A stretch of 39,022 bases of DNA, taken from an uncultured Coriobacteriia bacterium (GTDB lineage Bacteria; Actinomycetota; Coriobacteriia; Anaerosomatales; PALSA-660). The notes below the pieces were generated by a model, which ran no database searches, was not told where the DNA came from, and worked only from the letters and a program-made list of their open reading frames with translations. Both the position numbers and the translations under genes were made by a program. Each line of letters opens with the position of its first letter. Position 1 is the first letter of the stretch. The stretch covers positions 1 to 39,022 of the forward strand of contig CAIKZH010000065.1 of the NCBI GenBank assembly GCA_903831865.1, written 5' to 3'. Positions 1-7,434 of the stretch are shown one piece after another.

Positions 1-59
1 CTGATGCGATACAGCCGCACCGCCTCGCTGCGGAACTCCGGGGGATACCGGTTGGACAT
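1..59 (-). CDS. IS3-family transposase OrfA, N-terminal fragment (runs off window)
   Basis: The reverse strand from 59 leftward encodes MSNRYPPEFRSEAVRLYRI before the window ends. This is the characteristic opening of IS3-type OrfA helix-turn-helix proteins (family pattern: aromatic-P-x-E-F-R-x-E-A-V-R-L). An AAGGGG ribosome-binding site lies just upstream, spaced about five bases from the ATG. Only 19 codons are visible, so whether the element is intact, frameshifted or fused to OrfB cannot be judged. The family call rests on this short motif plus the end-like sequence up to position 107. Confidence 0.7.
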   Translation of the reverse strand, partial: MSNRYPPEFRSEAVRLYRI

Positions 60-72
60 GTTGACCCCTTCC

Positions 73-92
73 AGGATGCGATTGCGCATCCT
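73..92. repeat. Perfect hairpin inside the IS end
   Basis: The arms AGGATGCG and CGCATCCT flank the four-base loop ATTG, forming an 8-bp perfect stem just upstream of the transposase ribosome-binding site. Hairpins near the outer end of insertion sequences are known to hide the transposase start from read-through transcripts. That role here is an inference. Confidence 0.6.
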
Positions 93-107
93 ACTCTCAG
101 GGTGTCA

Positions 108-1319
108 ACGAAACCGGGTCAACTCCCCAACGCCCAGAACTGGGCATTGGACGTGTACGGCGTCACCAGCGTGCTTGGCCCCAATTGGTACTCGATCGCA
201 GGATCCACCAACGGCTCCAACCAGTCGGTCGCCTACGTTCAGGGCGTCCCGGACGCGATAAGCGGCACGGCCCTTGGTAGCTCGGTCAACCCGGCCGACT
301 GCTGGGCGATCGGGTCGGTCATGTACGGCAACGGCGCATGGGCGTCCGGGTATCCGAACGCGGTCTTGAAGATGGGCGAAGTCCGTGTGTCAAACATCCA
401 GCGGAGCTCCGACTGGCTGAAGGCAACCCACTGGTCCCTCAAGGGCACATCATGGCCCGGCGATGGCTGGCTCTCATGGGGAGTGGAGTCGCCCACGGTG
501 GACACGGCACCGCCCGCCACGACGTCGAGCGTCGTGCCCCTCTACTCCAACAGCGCGACTATCACTCTCACCGCCACCGACGCGTTCTCGGGTGTGGCCG
601 CGACCTACTACAAGTTGGACACGGGCGCCGTCTCTCAAGGCACCACGATCGTGGTGTCCGCGCTTGGGACTCACAGCCTGGAGTTCTGGTCGGTGGACAA
701 GGCTGGCAATGCCGAGTCACACCACGTGGTGAGCTTCGCGATCCAGGACACGCTCGCACCGGTGACAGTTCCGAGTCCTCCCGCCCAGGCGCTGTACGAC
801 AACACATGCGCAATCACCCTGTCGGCGACGGACTGTGGCTGTGGCGTCGCAGCGACGTTCTACTCGCTTGACGCGGGCCCCACGCTCCAAGGGAACGTGG
901 TCTCCGTGAGCACACCCGGTTCTCACTACCTTGAGTACTGGTCTGTGGATAAGGTGGGCAACGTCGAGGCGCGTCACGCGCTGAGTTTCACGATTGTTGA
1001 GGTCGCCCCGCCCGCGACCACCATCACCATCAACCGGAGCACGTCCTCCGTCAGACTCCCTACGCCGTTCGTGCTCTCGGGGGTGCTCACGCCCGGAGTG
1101 CTGAACGCACCGTGCGTAGTGGAGGTCCAGAAGCCGGGGAGTGCGCGCTGGTCGTATTCGTCCGCACGCCTTGCCTACTCGACGACCGGCGCCGGGGCCA
1201 ACTGGTGGTATCGGTATACGCCGAAGTTGCGTGGCACCTACTCGTTCCGCGCTCGCTTCGCTGGTGACTCGACCGGTTTGCCGTCGCTCTCACGAACGCT
1301 AACGGTGGTCGTGCGGTAG
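108..1319 (+). pseudogene. 5'-truncated secreted repeat protein (LamG-like end, two OmpL47-type repeats, Ig-like tail)
   Basis: The frame is open from the window edge, and the first conventional start (GTG at 102) falls inside the IS end. No signal peptide is encoded, so this looks like the 3' part of a gene cut by the insertion. Residues 1 to about 130 (from 102) resemble the C-terminal half of a LamG/DUF2341 domain, including GEVRVSNIQRSSDWLK. Two roughly 85-residue repeats follow (about 498-750 and 750-1005), each with a YY/FY-x-LDxG stretch and an EFWSVDKAGN/EYWSVDKVGN motif typical of OmpL47-type or chitobiase C-terminal-like repeats. The last 100 residues look like an Ig-like sandwich ending in TLTVVVR. 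The intact protein was probably exported and cell-surface associated. An alternative is that the fragment is still translated from GTG 102 as a cytoplasmic relic. Confidence 0.6.
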
Positions 1320-1382
1320 CGCCGCCGCCCGTCTGGATCCTCGGCTTACCAATCCAAGGGGTGCGCGCGGTCTGGGCAAACG

Positions 1383-1412
1383 CTGTCATGGCTGCTGGCC
1401 GTCGGCTAGACT
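1383..1412 (+). promoter_or_regulatory. Candidate promoter for the nonulosonate operon
   Basis: CTGTCA (1383-1388) and TAGACT (1407-1412) are separated by 18 bases. Each matches four of six positions of the sigma-70/sigma-A consensus, and TAGACT is a common actinobacterial -10. Transcription would start near 1419, about 37 bases upstream of the first gene. This is a pattern match only. Confidence 0.4.
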
Positions 1413-1455
1413 CGGCATCGACCATCCGAAGTCACGCATCTGATTGGGAGCGTCG

Positions 1456-2454
1456 ATGGATCTTCGCGGCAAGAAGGTCGTTGTCACTGGTTCCGATGGC
1501 TTCATCGGCAGCCATCTCGTCGAGGCGCTCGTTGCTCATGGGTGCGCGGTTCGCGCCTTTGTCTTCTACAACTCGTTCAACTCGTGGGGATGGCTTGACT
1601 CGCTTCCTGCCGAGACGATGGCGGCTGTCGAGGTCTTCGCTGGGGACGTACGCGATCCGAACGGCGTGCGCGTGGCTCTCATGGGAGAGGACGTAGTCTT
1701 CCATCTTGCCGCCTTGATCGGGATTCCGTTCTCGTATCACTCTCCCGACAGCTACGTGGAGACGAACGTCCGAGGTACGCTGAACGTGCTGCAAGCTGCA
1801 CGTGATCATGGGCTCGAACGGGTTGTGGTGACCTCCACCTCAGAGGTTTACGGCACCGCTCAGTACGTCCCGATCGATGAGAAGCACCCACGACAAGGGC
1901 AGTCGCCGTACTCGGCCTCCAAGATAGGTGCGGACGCGATGGCGGATGCCTTCTACCGCAGCTTCGAACTGCCGGTCGTGACGGTGCGTCCCTTCAATAC
2001 ATACGGTCCGCGCCAGTCGGCGCGAGCGATCATTCCGACGATCGTGAGCCAGCTGCTTGCGGGCCGGACCACAATCGCACTTGGTTCGCTCGAGCCCACC
2101 CGCGATCTCACCTACGTGACCGACACGTGCGCTGGCTTCGTGGCTCTGGCCGAGTCGGATGCAGCGGTTGGCCGCGAAGTGAACCTGGGAGTCGGCGCAG
2201 AGATCTCCATCCGAGACCTCGCCAAGATGCTTATCGCGCAGATTGAGCCGAGCGCTCAGATTGTGAGCGATGCCGCCCGCCTCCGACCGCAGCGGTCGGA
2301 GGTGGAACGCCTGCTTTCCGACAACACCCTCGCGCAGCAGCTCGGAGGCTGGAGCCCAAGCGTCCCTCTTGACGAGGGTCTAGCTCGAACGATTGCTTGG
2401 ATGCGAGAGCCTGGGAACTTGGAGCGGTACAAGTCAGGGATCTTCAATGTCTGA
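1456..2454 (+). CDS. legB: NAD-dependent nucleotide-sugar 4,6-dehydratase, LegB-like
   Basis: This 332-residue extended short-chain dehydrogenase begins with the NAD-binding motif TGSDGFIG (residues 11-18). It carries the catalytic Y152-SAS-K156 pair after a TSTSEVYG strand, and an RPFNTYGPRQSAR substrate loop. These features, together with the LegC-like gene overlapping its end by 8 bases, fit LegB of the legionaminic-acid route, which converts NDP-GlcNAc to the 4-keto-6-deoxy sugar in the cytoplasm. The ATG at 1456 is chosen over the in-frame TTG at 1444 because GGGAG sits five bases before it. A PtmE-like enzyme downstream suggests a GDP-linked substrate, as in Campylobacter, but UDP is not excluded. 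A general epimerase role remains possible. Confidence 0.8.
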   Translation: MDLRGKKVVVTGSDGFIGSHLVEALVAHGCAVRAFVFYNSFNSWGWLDSLPAETMAAVEVFAGDVRDPNGVRVALMGEDVVFHLAALIGIPFSYHSPDSYVETNVRGTLNVLQAARDHGLERVVVTSTSEVYGTAQYVPIDEKHPRQGQSPYSASKIGADAMADAFYRSFELPVVTVRPFNTYGPRQSARAIIPTIVSQLLAGRTTIALGSLEPTRDLTYVTDTCAGFVALAESDAAVGREVNLGVGAEISIRDLAKMLIAQIEPSAQIVSDAARLRPQRSEVERLLSDNTLAQQLGGWSPSVPLDEGLARTIAWMREPGNLERYKSGIFNV

Positions 2455-3637
2455 TCCCTCCGTCGCCGCTCAAATCCCTCTGGCGGAGCCAGCGCTGGGT
2501 GGGAACGAGATCGACTACATGGTGGATGCAGTCTCATCGGGGTGGCTGTCGGCGGGTCCGTATGTGCGCCGTTTTGAGGATGCGGTAGCCGCTGCCACCG
2601 GGTCACGTAATGCGGTTGCGTGTGCAAGTGGAACAGCAGCGCTTCACGTCGCACTGCTTCTTGCCGGGGTTCGTCGCGCCGACCTGGTTGTCTGTCCCAC
2701 CCTGACCTTCATCGCCACAAGCAACGCGATCACGTACTGCGGCGCCGACCCGGTCTTTCTCGGATGCGATGACTCGCTCTGTCTTGATCCTGACGCGCTT
2801 GCTGGATTCCTCGAAGATGGCTGCGAGACGACCGACGTTGGCCTAGTGGAACTCTCCACCGGGAGGCGGGTGGCTGCCGTTGTGCCCGTCCATGTCCTAG
2901 GCACCCCGTGCTCGCCACGCGTGTTCGATGTCGCCGCCTCCTTTGGGCTGCGTGTTGTCGAGGACGCGGCCGAGGCGATCGGCTCGCGATGGGTGGGGGA
3001 GTCTCTCGGGGGGAGGGAAGTAGGCACAGCGGGGCTACTCGGAGTGCTGTCATTCAACGGCAATAAGCTGATCACAAGCGGTGGCGGTGGCATGATCCTG
3101 ACCGCCGACGACGACCTGGCGAAGCGTGCGCGCTATCTGGTCGACCAAGCCAAGGATGACGCGCTTCGCTACATCCACGGCGAGGTTGGCTTCAACTACA
3201 GGCTTGCGAATCCGCTGGCCGCACTTGGACTCGCCCAAGTAGAGCAGCTCGATCGCCTCGTTGCCGCGCGTCTGATCAACTTCGATCGGTATCGTGAGCG
3301 ACTACACGGAGGAAGGGGCATCCGGTTGCTCGAGCCGCCTCCGGAGGTGCGGTCGAACCATTGGTTCTACCCCCTGGTGGTCGACCCCCAGGAAGCGGGG
3401 ATCGATCGGGAGACACTGATGACCCGCCTACGGGAGCTCGGCATCCAGACGAGGCCTCTCTGGTATCCCAATCATCGACTGAAGCCCTACCTCGGTTCAC
3501 TCTCCTTCAATGTCGATCGGGCAGTCTGGTACTGGGAGCGCGTCCTTTGCCTCCCGTGCGGTGCTGCATTGTCCGCCGAGGAGATAGAACGTGTTTGCGA
3601 GGAGATCGCCAAGGCGCTTCCTGCCGTCTCAGCTTGA
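2447..3637 (+). CDS. legC: DegT/DnrJ/EryC1-type sugar aminotransferase, LegC-like
   Basis: A 396-residue PLP-dependent aminotransferase of the DegT/DnrJ/EryC1 (AHBA synthase) family. The Schiff-base lysine is K207 in SFNGNK-LITSGGGG, and the N-terminal region has the usual IPLAEPALGGNE and SSGWLSAGPYVRRFE stretches. The expected reaction is transfer of the glutamate amino group to C4 of the 4-keto sugar made by the preceding enzyme. The ATG at 2447 overlaps the LegB stop by 8 bases and has AGGGA upstream, so the two are probably translationally coupled. The SFNGNK-xITxGGGG variant is typical of LegC/PseC-like members. The substrate is inferred from context. Confidence 0.82.
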   Translation: MSDPSVAAQIPLAEPALGGNEIDYMVDAVSSGWLSAGPYVRRFEDAVAAATGSRNAVACASGTAALHVALLLAGVRRADLVVCPTLTFIATSNAITYCGADPVFLGCDDSLCLDPDALAGFLEDGCETTDVGLVELSTGRRVAAVVPVHVLGTPCSPRVFDVAASFGLRVVEDAAEAIGSRWVGESLGGREVGTAGLLGVLSFNGNKLITSGGGGMILTADDDLAKRARYLVDQAKDDALRYIHGEVGFNYRLANPLAALGLAQVEQLDRLVAARLINFDRYRERLHGGRGIRLLEPPPEVRSNHWFYPLVVDPQEAGIDRETLMTRLRELGIQTRPLWYPNHRLKPYLGSLSFNVDRAVWYWERVLCLPCGAALSAEEIERVCEEIAKALPAVSA

Positions 3638-3658
3638 CCACTGGTTTCTGCGACCTAC

Positions 3659-3687
3659 TTGACGTCCCAAGGGCACAGCTCTACTGT
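3659..3687 (+). promoter_or_regulatory. Candidate promoter embedded in the palindrome
   Basis: TTGACG (3659-3664, five of six to the -35 consensus) is followed after 17 bases by TACTGT (3682-3687, weak -10). If used, transcription would start near the centre of the palindrome, 20-40 bases before the regulator gene. The overlap with the palindrome makes autoregulation an attractive idea, but no binding data can be inferred. Confidence 0.35.
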
Positions 3688-3724
3688 TCATTGGATGAAC
3701 GGTAGAGTTGTGTCCTTGGGACGT
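3662..3724 (+). repeat. 63-base near-perfect palindrome with 30-base arms
   Basis: The arms at 3662-3691 and 3695-3724 are reverse complements except at three positions, separated by the loop TGG. All three mismatches become G-U wobbles in plus-strand RNA, so the transcript could form an uninterrupted 30-bp stem. The minus-strand RNA would instead have three A-C mismatches. No T-run follows, so it is not a classical terminator. It lies between the LegC-like gene and the regulator gene and covers the regulator's likely start region. Possible roles are an operator for the winged-helix protein, an RNA processing or stability element, or the relic of a small mobile repeat. Confidence 0.85.
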
Positions 3725-4367
3725 GATAAGAGCCGTGCAAGGAATCGACAGCATAGATGCCGAGGCGATTCGCGAGTTGCGGATGCTTCAAGCTCTAGAT
3801 GAGGACCCGACTGTGTCACAGCGCGCACTCGCCAGGGACCTGGGGGTCGCCGTGGGCGTAGTCAACTCGTGCATGCGAGCGCTTGTCCGCAAGGGCATCG
3901 TCAAGGTTCGAGGGGAGAACAACCGCACAATCACCTATCACCTGACTCACGAGGGTGTCGTTCGCAAGGCGGCTCTTGCGGTGCAATGGACCGCCAACAC
4001 GCTCGAGTTCTACCGCTCAGCGCGGCGCCAGGTTGCCGATCGAATCGCAGAGCTCGTAGAGGCGGGGCATCGCGCTGCAATCCTGTACGGGGCGAACGAA
4101 CTTGCAGAGATTGCGGTCCTAGTGGCCTCGGCGACGGAACTCAGAGTCGTCTCGGTCGTGGCTGGTGCCGATCGACCGGTCGCGGACTCGATCCTCGGCG
4201 TGGCGGTCGTGTCAGCAAGCGAAGCTACGTCGGTGGATGTGCGTGCAGATGTTGTCATTCTCACGGAGGTCGCCTCGCCTGAGCGAGTGGGCGCGTTGGT
4301 CGAGGCGTTCCCAGACGCGACCATGTGTAGTCTCCTCGGTCAGCTGCTCACAGAAGAGGCGTTGTAG
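3723..4367 (+). CDS. Winged-helix transcriptional regulator with C-terminal Rossmann-like domain
   Basis: About 214 residues. Residues 15-75 form a winged helix-turn-helix (SQRALARDLGVAVGVVNSCM recognition region, then a KGIVKVRG wing) of the kind seen in MarR/AsnC-like regulators. After a helical linker, residues from about 115 contain ILYGANELAEIAVLVA followed by beta-alpha alternation. This resembles the nucleotide- or ligand-binding N-domain of PglD-like or CoA-binding proteins. No family name can be given with confidence. The start is uncertain: GTG at 3723 or 3735 (the latter with a weak AAGAG), or TTG at 3708 inside the palindrome. It ends one base before the ABC transporter gene. The position suggests local control of the glycan genes by sensing a metabolite, which is inference. 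Confidence 0.65.
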   Translation: MIRAVQGIDSIDAEAIRELRMLQALDEDPTVSQRALARDLGVAVGVVNSCMRALVRKGIVKVRGENNRTITYHLTHEGVVRKAALAVQWTANTLEFYRSARRQVADRIAELVEAGHRAAILYGANELAEIAVLVASATELRVVSVVAGADRPVADSILGVAVVSASEATSVDVRADVVILTEVASPERVGALVEAFPDATMCSLLGQLLTEEAL

Positions 4368-4368
4368 C

Positions 4369-6171
4369 ATGCCTACTCTTCGGTTCATGCGTCGGTTGCT
4401 GCGAGAGCAGCCGCTCAGGTTCTCGGCGGTTGTCGTTTCCGCTGCGCTCGCCGGGATCCTCGACGGGATTTGGATCGCCGCTCTGGTCCCACTCCTCGAC
4501 GTGTTGGGCGGCCAAGGCTCCGGTGGGACGATTGGTGCGGGAGTGCATGCAGTCCTCGGCGTCGTCGGGCTGCCCTTGAGTCTCTACAGCATCCTCGGGT
4601 TCGTTCTCTTCTTCGTTCTTTGTCAGGCGGTGGCTACTATTGCCCAGGCCAAGATCGCGTATGGTTCGATCTACGGTTTCGAGTCTGATCTACGCAATCG
4701 TCTCTACGATGCGGTGTTCAGCGCACGTTGGCCGTTCTTCGTGCGAGAGAAGAGCGCTGACGTCGTTAATGCGCTGACCGTCGAGGCGACACGAGCCTCA
4801 GAAGCTTACAACTACCTGAATCAACTCCTCGGCATTGTTCTTACGGTTGCGGCGTACGTGGTACTCGCGGTCTTTCTGTCCCTACAGATGACCGCGATTG
4901 TCCTGGTTGCGGGCGCGACGTTCGCGTTTGCCCTGCGACGGCGCGTTGCGCGGGGAAGTCAGTATGGGCTCGCGGTTACTCGCCTGAACCAGAATGTTCA
5001 GAGCGCCGCCATGGAGAGCATCTCAGGTGCGAAGCTCGTGAAAGGCGTCGCCGCCGAACGTTCGTCGGTCAGCAGGTTTGTCACAACAACCCTCAACCTC
5101 GCGCATCAGCAGTACAGCATGCAGATGAATCAAGCGTGGGTGAAGCTCATCTACGACTCGCTGTCGGCGTTCGTCGTTGTGATTGGAATCTGGCTCGCCT
5201 CAACGAGATTTCACATGGCGCTTCCGGAACTCATGGTCTTCTTGGTCGTCTTCGCACGGATCGCGCCGCGGATAAGCAACATCTCAACTCTTCAGCACAG
5301 TCTGCTCTCGTTCCTGCCATCGCTGGACAGAATCGACGACCTCACCGGTAGGGCGGCCCGAATGCTCGAGGGCGGGGGCACGGTCCGCCTTCCCCACTTC
5401 ATGGGCGCGATTGAGTTCCGTGGCGTCACGTTCGGGTACGACGCTGCCGCCCCCATCGTGCGAGACTTGGACCTCACGATCGCCGCGGGTCGAACGACGG
5501 CTGTCGTTGGCCCTTCCGGCGCCGGCAAGACAACAATCATCGATCTGGTCATGCGGCTGATTCTGCCTCAGGCGGGCGCTGCAGAGGTGGACGGCGTTCC
5601 CATGCGCGAACTCGACGTCCCCGACTGGCGCAGTCGCATCGGCTACGTCGCGCAGGACGCCGTGCTCTTCCACGCGACAGTGCGCGACAACATCGCTTTC
5701 GGTGCGCCCGACGCGACGGACTCGGACGTGCGAGACGCGGCTCGGCTTGCATTCGCCGACGAGTTCATCAGCGAGATGGAGTGCGGCTATGACACGATCG
5801 TGGGTGATCGAGGATTGCGACTCTCAGGCGGACAGCGCCAGCGAATCGCGCTTGCACGCGCAATCGTGCGACGCCCCGAGATCCTTATCTTGGATGAGGC
5901 CACGAGCGCTCTCGATGCCGAGTCGGAAGCCAAGATTCAGCAGGCCGTCGCCAAGCTCGCGCGGTCTCTTACCGTGATAATCGTTACTCACAGGCTTGCC
6001 ACGGTGAGGGATGCTGATCTCATCTACGTGCTAGAGGGCGGTCGCATCGTGGAGCAAGGCACCTTCGACCAGCTTGTGGTCGCTCACGGTCGCTTCGAGG
6101 AGTTGCGCAGGTTGCAGTCGCTTCAAGGCGAGACGCACCCGCAGGGGGAGCGAGAAGGGGGCAAGGCATGA
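4369..6171 (+). CDS. ABC transporter with fused membrane and ATPase domains, PglK/MsbA-like flippase
   Basis: A 600-residue half-transporter that would work as a homodimer. An N-terminal membrane domain of about six helices (roughly residues 15-310) is followed by an ATPase domain with Walker A GPSGAGKTT (about 381-389), signature LSGGQRQRIALARA (from 485), Walker B ILILDEATSALD and switch histidine in VTHRLA. In glycan loci this architecture is found in PglK/WlaB, which flips lipid-linked oligosaccharides across the membrane, and in MsbA-type lipid exporters. No Wzx-type flippase occurs in the window, so this is the best candidate for moving the undecaprenyl-linked glycan outward. ATG 4369 is chosen because it follows the regulator stop by one base. 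The longer frame upstream overlaps the regulator and lacks ABC homology. Confidence 0.85.
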   Translation: MPTLRFMRRLLREQPLRFSAVVVSAALAGILDGIWIAALVPLLDVLGGQGSGGTIGAGVHAVLGVVGLPLSLYSILGFVLFFVLCQAVATIAQAKIAYGSIYGFESDLRNRLYDAVFSARWPFFVREKSADVVNALTVEATRASEAYNYLNQLLGIVLTVAAYVVLAVFLSLQMTAIVLVAGATFAFALRRRVARGSQYGLAVTRLNQNVQSAAMESISGAKLVKGVAAERSSVSRFVTTTLNLAHQQYSMQMNQAWVKLIYDSLSAFVVVIGIWLASTRFHMALPELMVFLVVFARIAPRISNISTLQHSLLSFLPSLDRIDDLTGRAARMLEGGGTVRLPHFMGAIEFRGVTFGYDAAAPIVRDLDLTIAAGRTTAVVGPSGAGKTTIIDLVMRLILPQAGAAEVDGVPMRELDVPDWRSRIGYVAQDAVLFHATVRDNIAFGAPDATDSDVRDAARLAFADEFISEMECGYDTIVGDRGLRLSGGQRQRIALARAIVRRPEILILDEATSALDAESEAKIQQAVAKLARSLTVIIVTHRLATVRDADLIYVLEGGRIVEQGTFDQLVVAHGRFEELRRLQSLQGETHPQGEREGGKA

Positions 6172-7244
6172 AGGCAAGCCAGAACCGAGGCACGCGAAAT
6201 GCCCTTGTCACGCCTGACGCTCTAATCAGCGCAGCGTTGCGCCAGATGGACGAGTCTGGCGACAAGATTCTGATAGTTGTGGACAGTTCGCGACACCTCT
6301 TGGGCACAGCGACTGACGGCGACGTGCGTCGCTGGCTCATTGCGGGCAACGGGTTGGACCATCCGATAGCCGAGGCAATGAATCCCACTCCACTGAGCCT
6401 GTGCGTGGGCTACGACGTCGCCGAGGCCCGCCAGTTGCTACTGACGAACAAGATCGACTGTATCCCCGTGGTGGACGATGAGGGCGTGGTCGTCTCCGCA
6501 ATCTGGTGGGTGGATCTTCTTGAGCAACCCCAACCAACTCTCCGTCAGGTCGGCCTGCCCGTCGTGATCATGGCCGGCGGCGAGGGCACTCGGCTCGCGC
6601 CCTACACGAAGGTCCTGCCGAAGCCACTGATTCCGATTGGTGAGACACCCATCGTGGAACTCATCATCGAGCGCTTCGTGTCGCACGGATGTCGCGAGTT
6701 CTACCTATCGGTGAATTACAAGGCAAACCTGATCAAGGCGTACTTCGCAGATCTGGCGCCTGCCTACGACATTCAATTCGTGGAGGAAGAGCGGCCCCTG
6801 GGAACCGCGGGAAGCCTCTCGCTTCTGCGCGGGCGCATCACGGGGACCTTCTTCGTCAGCAACTGCGACATCCTCATCGATGCGGACTACGCGAATGTTC
6901 TCGACTTCCACCGCTCCCAGGGCAACTTGATTACGGTGGTCGCATCTGCGAAGAACTTCACAATCCCTTATGGCGTGTGCGAGGTTGCCGGCGGAGGTCA
7001 GCTAAAGGGCATCACCGAAAAGCCCGGATTCGACTTTCTGGTGTCGACCGGCATGTGCGTTCTTGAAGCCTCAGTGATTGATGAAGTTCCGAATGATTGC
7101 CTGTATCACATTCCTGATCTTGTCAATTCGTGCGTGGCGGATGGCAAGAGGGTCGGCATCTATCCTGTGTCGGAGAAGTGCTGGCTAGACATGGGCCAGT
7201 GGGAGGAGTTCAGCGAGATGCGTGCGAGGTTTGGATCGTCGTGA
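6168..7244 (+). CDS. ptmE: CBS-domain sugar-1-phosphate nucleotidyltransferase, PtmE-like
   Basis: A 358-residue protein with two CBS motifs (about residues 8-125, including VTPDALISAALRQMDES and TDGDVRRWL) joined to a nucleotidyltransferase domain. The latter starts MAGGEGTRLAPYTKVLPKPL at residue 135 and includes SNCDILIDADY. This CBS-plus-transferase order is that of Campylobacter PtmE, the glucosamine-1-phosphate guanylyltransferase that supplies GDP-GlcN for legionaminic acid. The CBS pair probably senses adenylate or the pathway product. It overlaps the ABC gene by four bases (ATGA). The nucleotide used cannot be read from the sequence, so GDP specificity is inferred from the family. 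Confidence 0.8.
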   Translation: MKASQNRGTRNALVTPDALISAALRQMDESGDKILIVVDSSRHLLGTATDGDVRRWLIAGNGLDHPIAEAMNPTPLSLCVGYDVAEARQLLLTNKIDCIPVVDDEGVVVSAIWWVDLLEQPQPTLRQVGLPVVIMAGGEGTRLAPYTKVLPKPLIPIGETPIVELIIERFVSHGCREFYLSVNYKANLIKAYFADLAPAYDIQFVEEERPLGTAGSLSLLRGRITGTFFVSNCDILIDADYANVLDFHRSQGNLITVVASAKNFTIPYGVCEVAGGGQLKGITEKPGFDFLVSTGMCVLEASVIDEVPNDCLYHIPDLVNSCVADGKRVGIYPVSEKCWLDMGQWEEFSEMRARFGSS

Positions 7245-7434
7245 GGGGGCGCGTGGAACGGATCGGACTGATTGTTGGGGAAGGCACTGCGCAGCCGTCC
7301 TCGACGCTGCGCGGATGACCAAGTGGTTTGACCAAGTGGACGTTGTCGACGTGGCCGAGAATCTCGGCACTCAGGTCCCGATGGGCCAGGTCAATGAACT
7401 CGAGCGCATGAGTGACAACATGGGGGTGCTCCAA
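7245..7434 (+). other. 190-base gap with vestigial coding character
   Basis: No intact gene fits here. The forward frame from 7241 encodes VERIGLIVGEGTAQPSSTL before a stop at about 7318. The frame used by the next gene continues with FDQVDVVDVAENLGTQVPMG up to the chosen LegI start. Together they read like one broken protein joined by a frameshift near 7310. I cannot name the ancestral gene. In Campylobacter ptmF follows ptmE, so a decayed relative is possible but unproven. Confidence 0.35.

Larger units (their letters stand above)
1..107 (-). mobile_element. End of an IS3-like insertion sequence
   Basis: Read on the minus strand, the segment starts TGACACCCTGAGAGTAGG and runs through a short leader to the OrfA start at 59. 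IS3-family termini typically begin TGA/TG, so the element boundary is inferred to be at 107. The other terminus and any target duplication lie outside the window. The plus-strand reading frame that continues as the repeat-protein remnant stays open through this end to the window edge. The coding similarity of that protein, however, only begins to the right of 107. Confidence 0.55.

Noticed and set aside
3662-3724. Palindrome as intrinsic terminator or integron attC site
   Set aside because: No T-run follows the stem, and the arms lack the conserved attC core sites (R and L boxes); treated as an unexplained palindrome.
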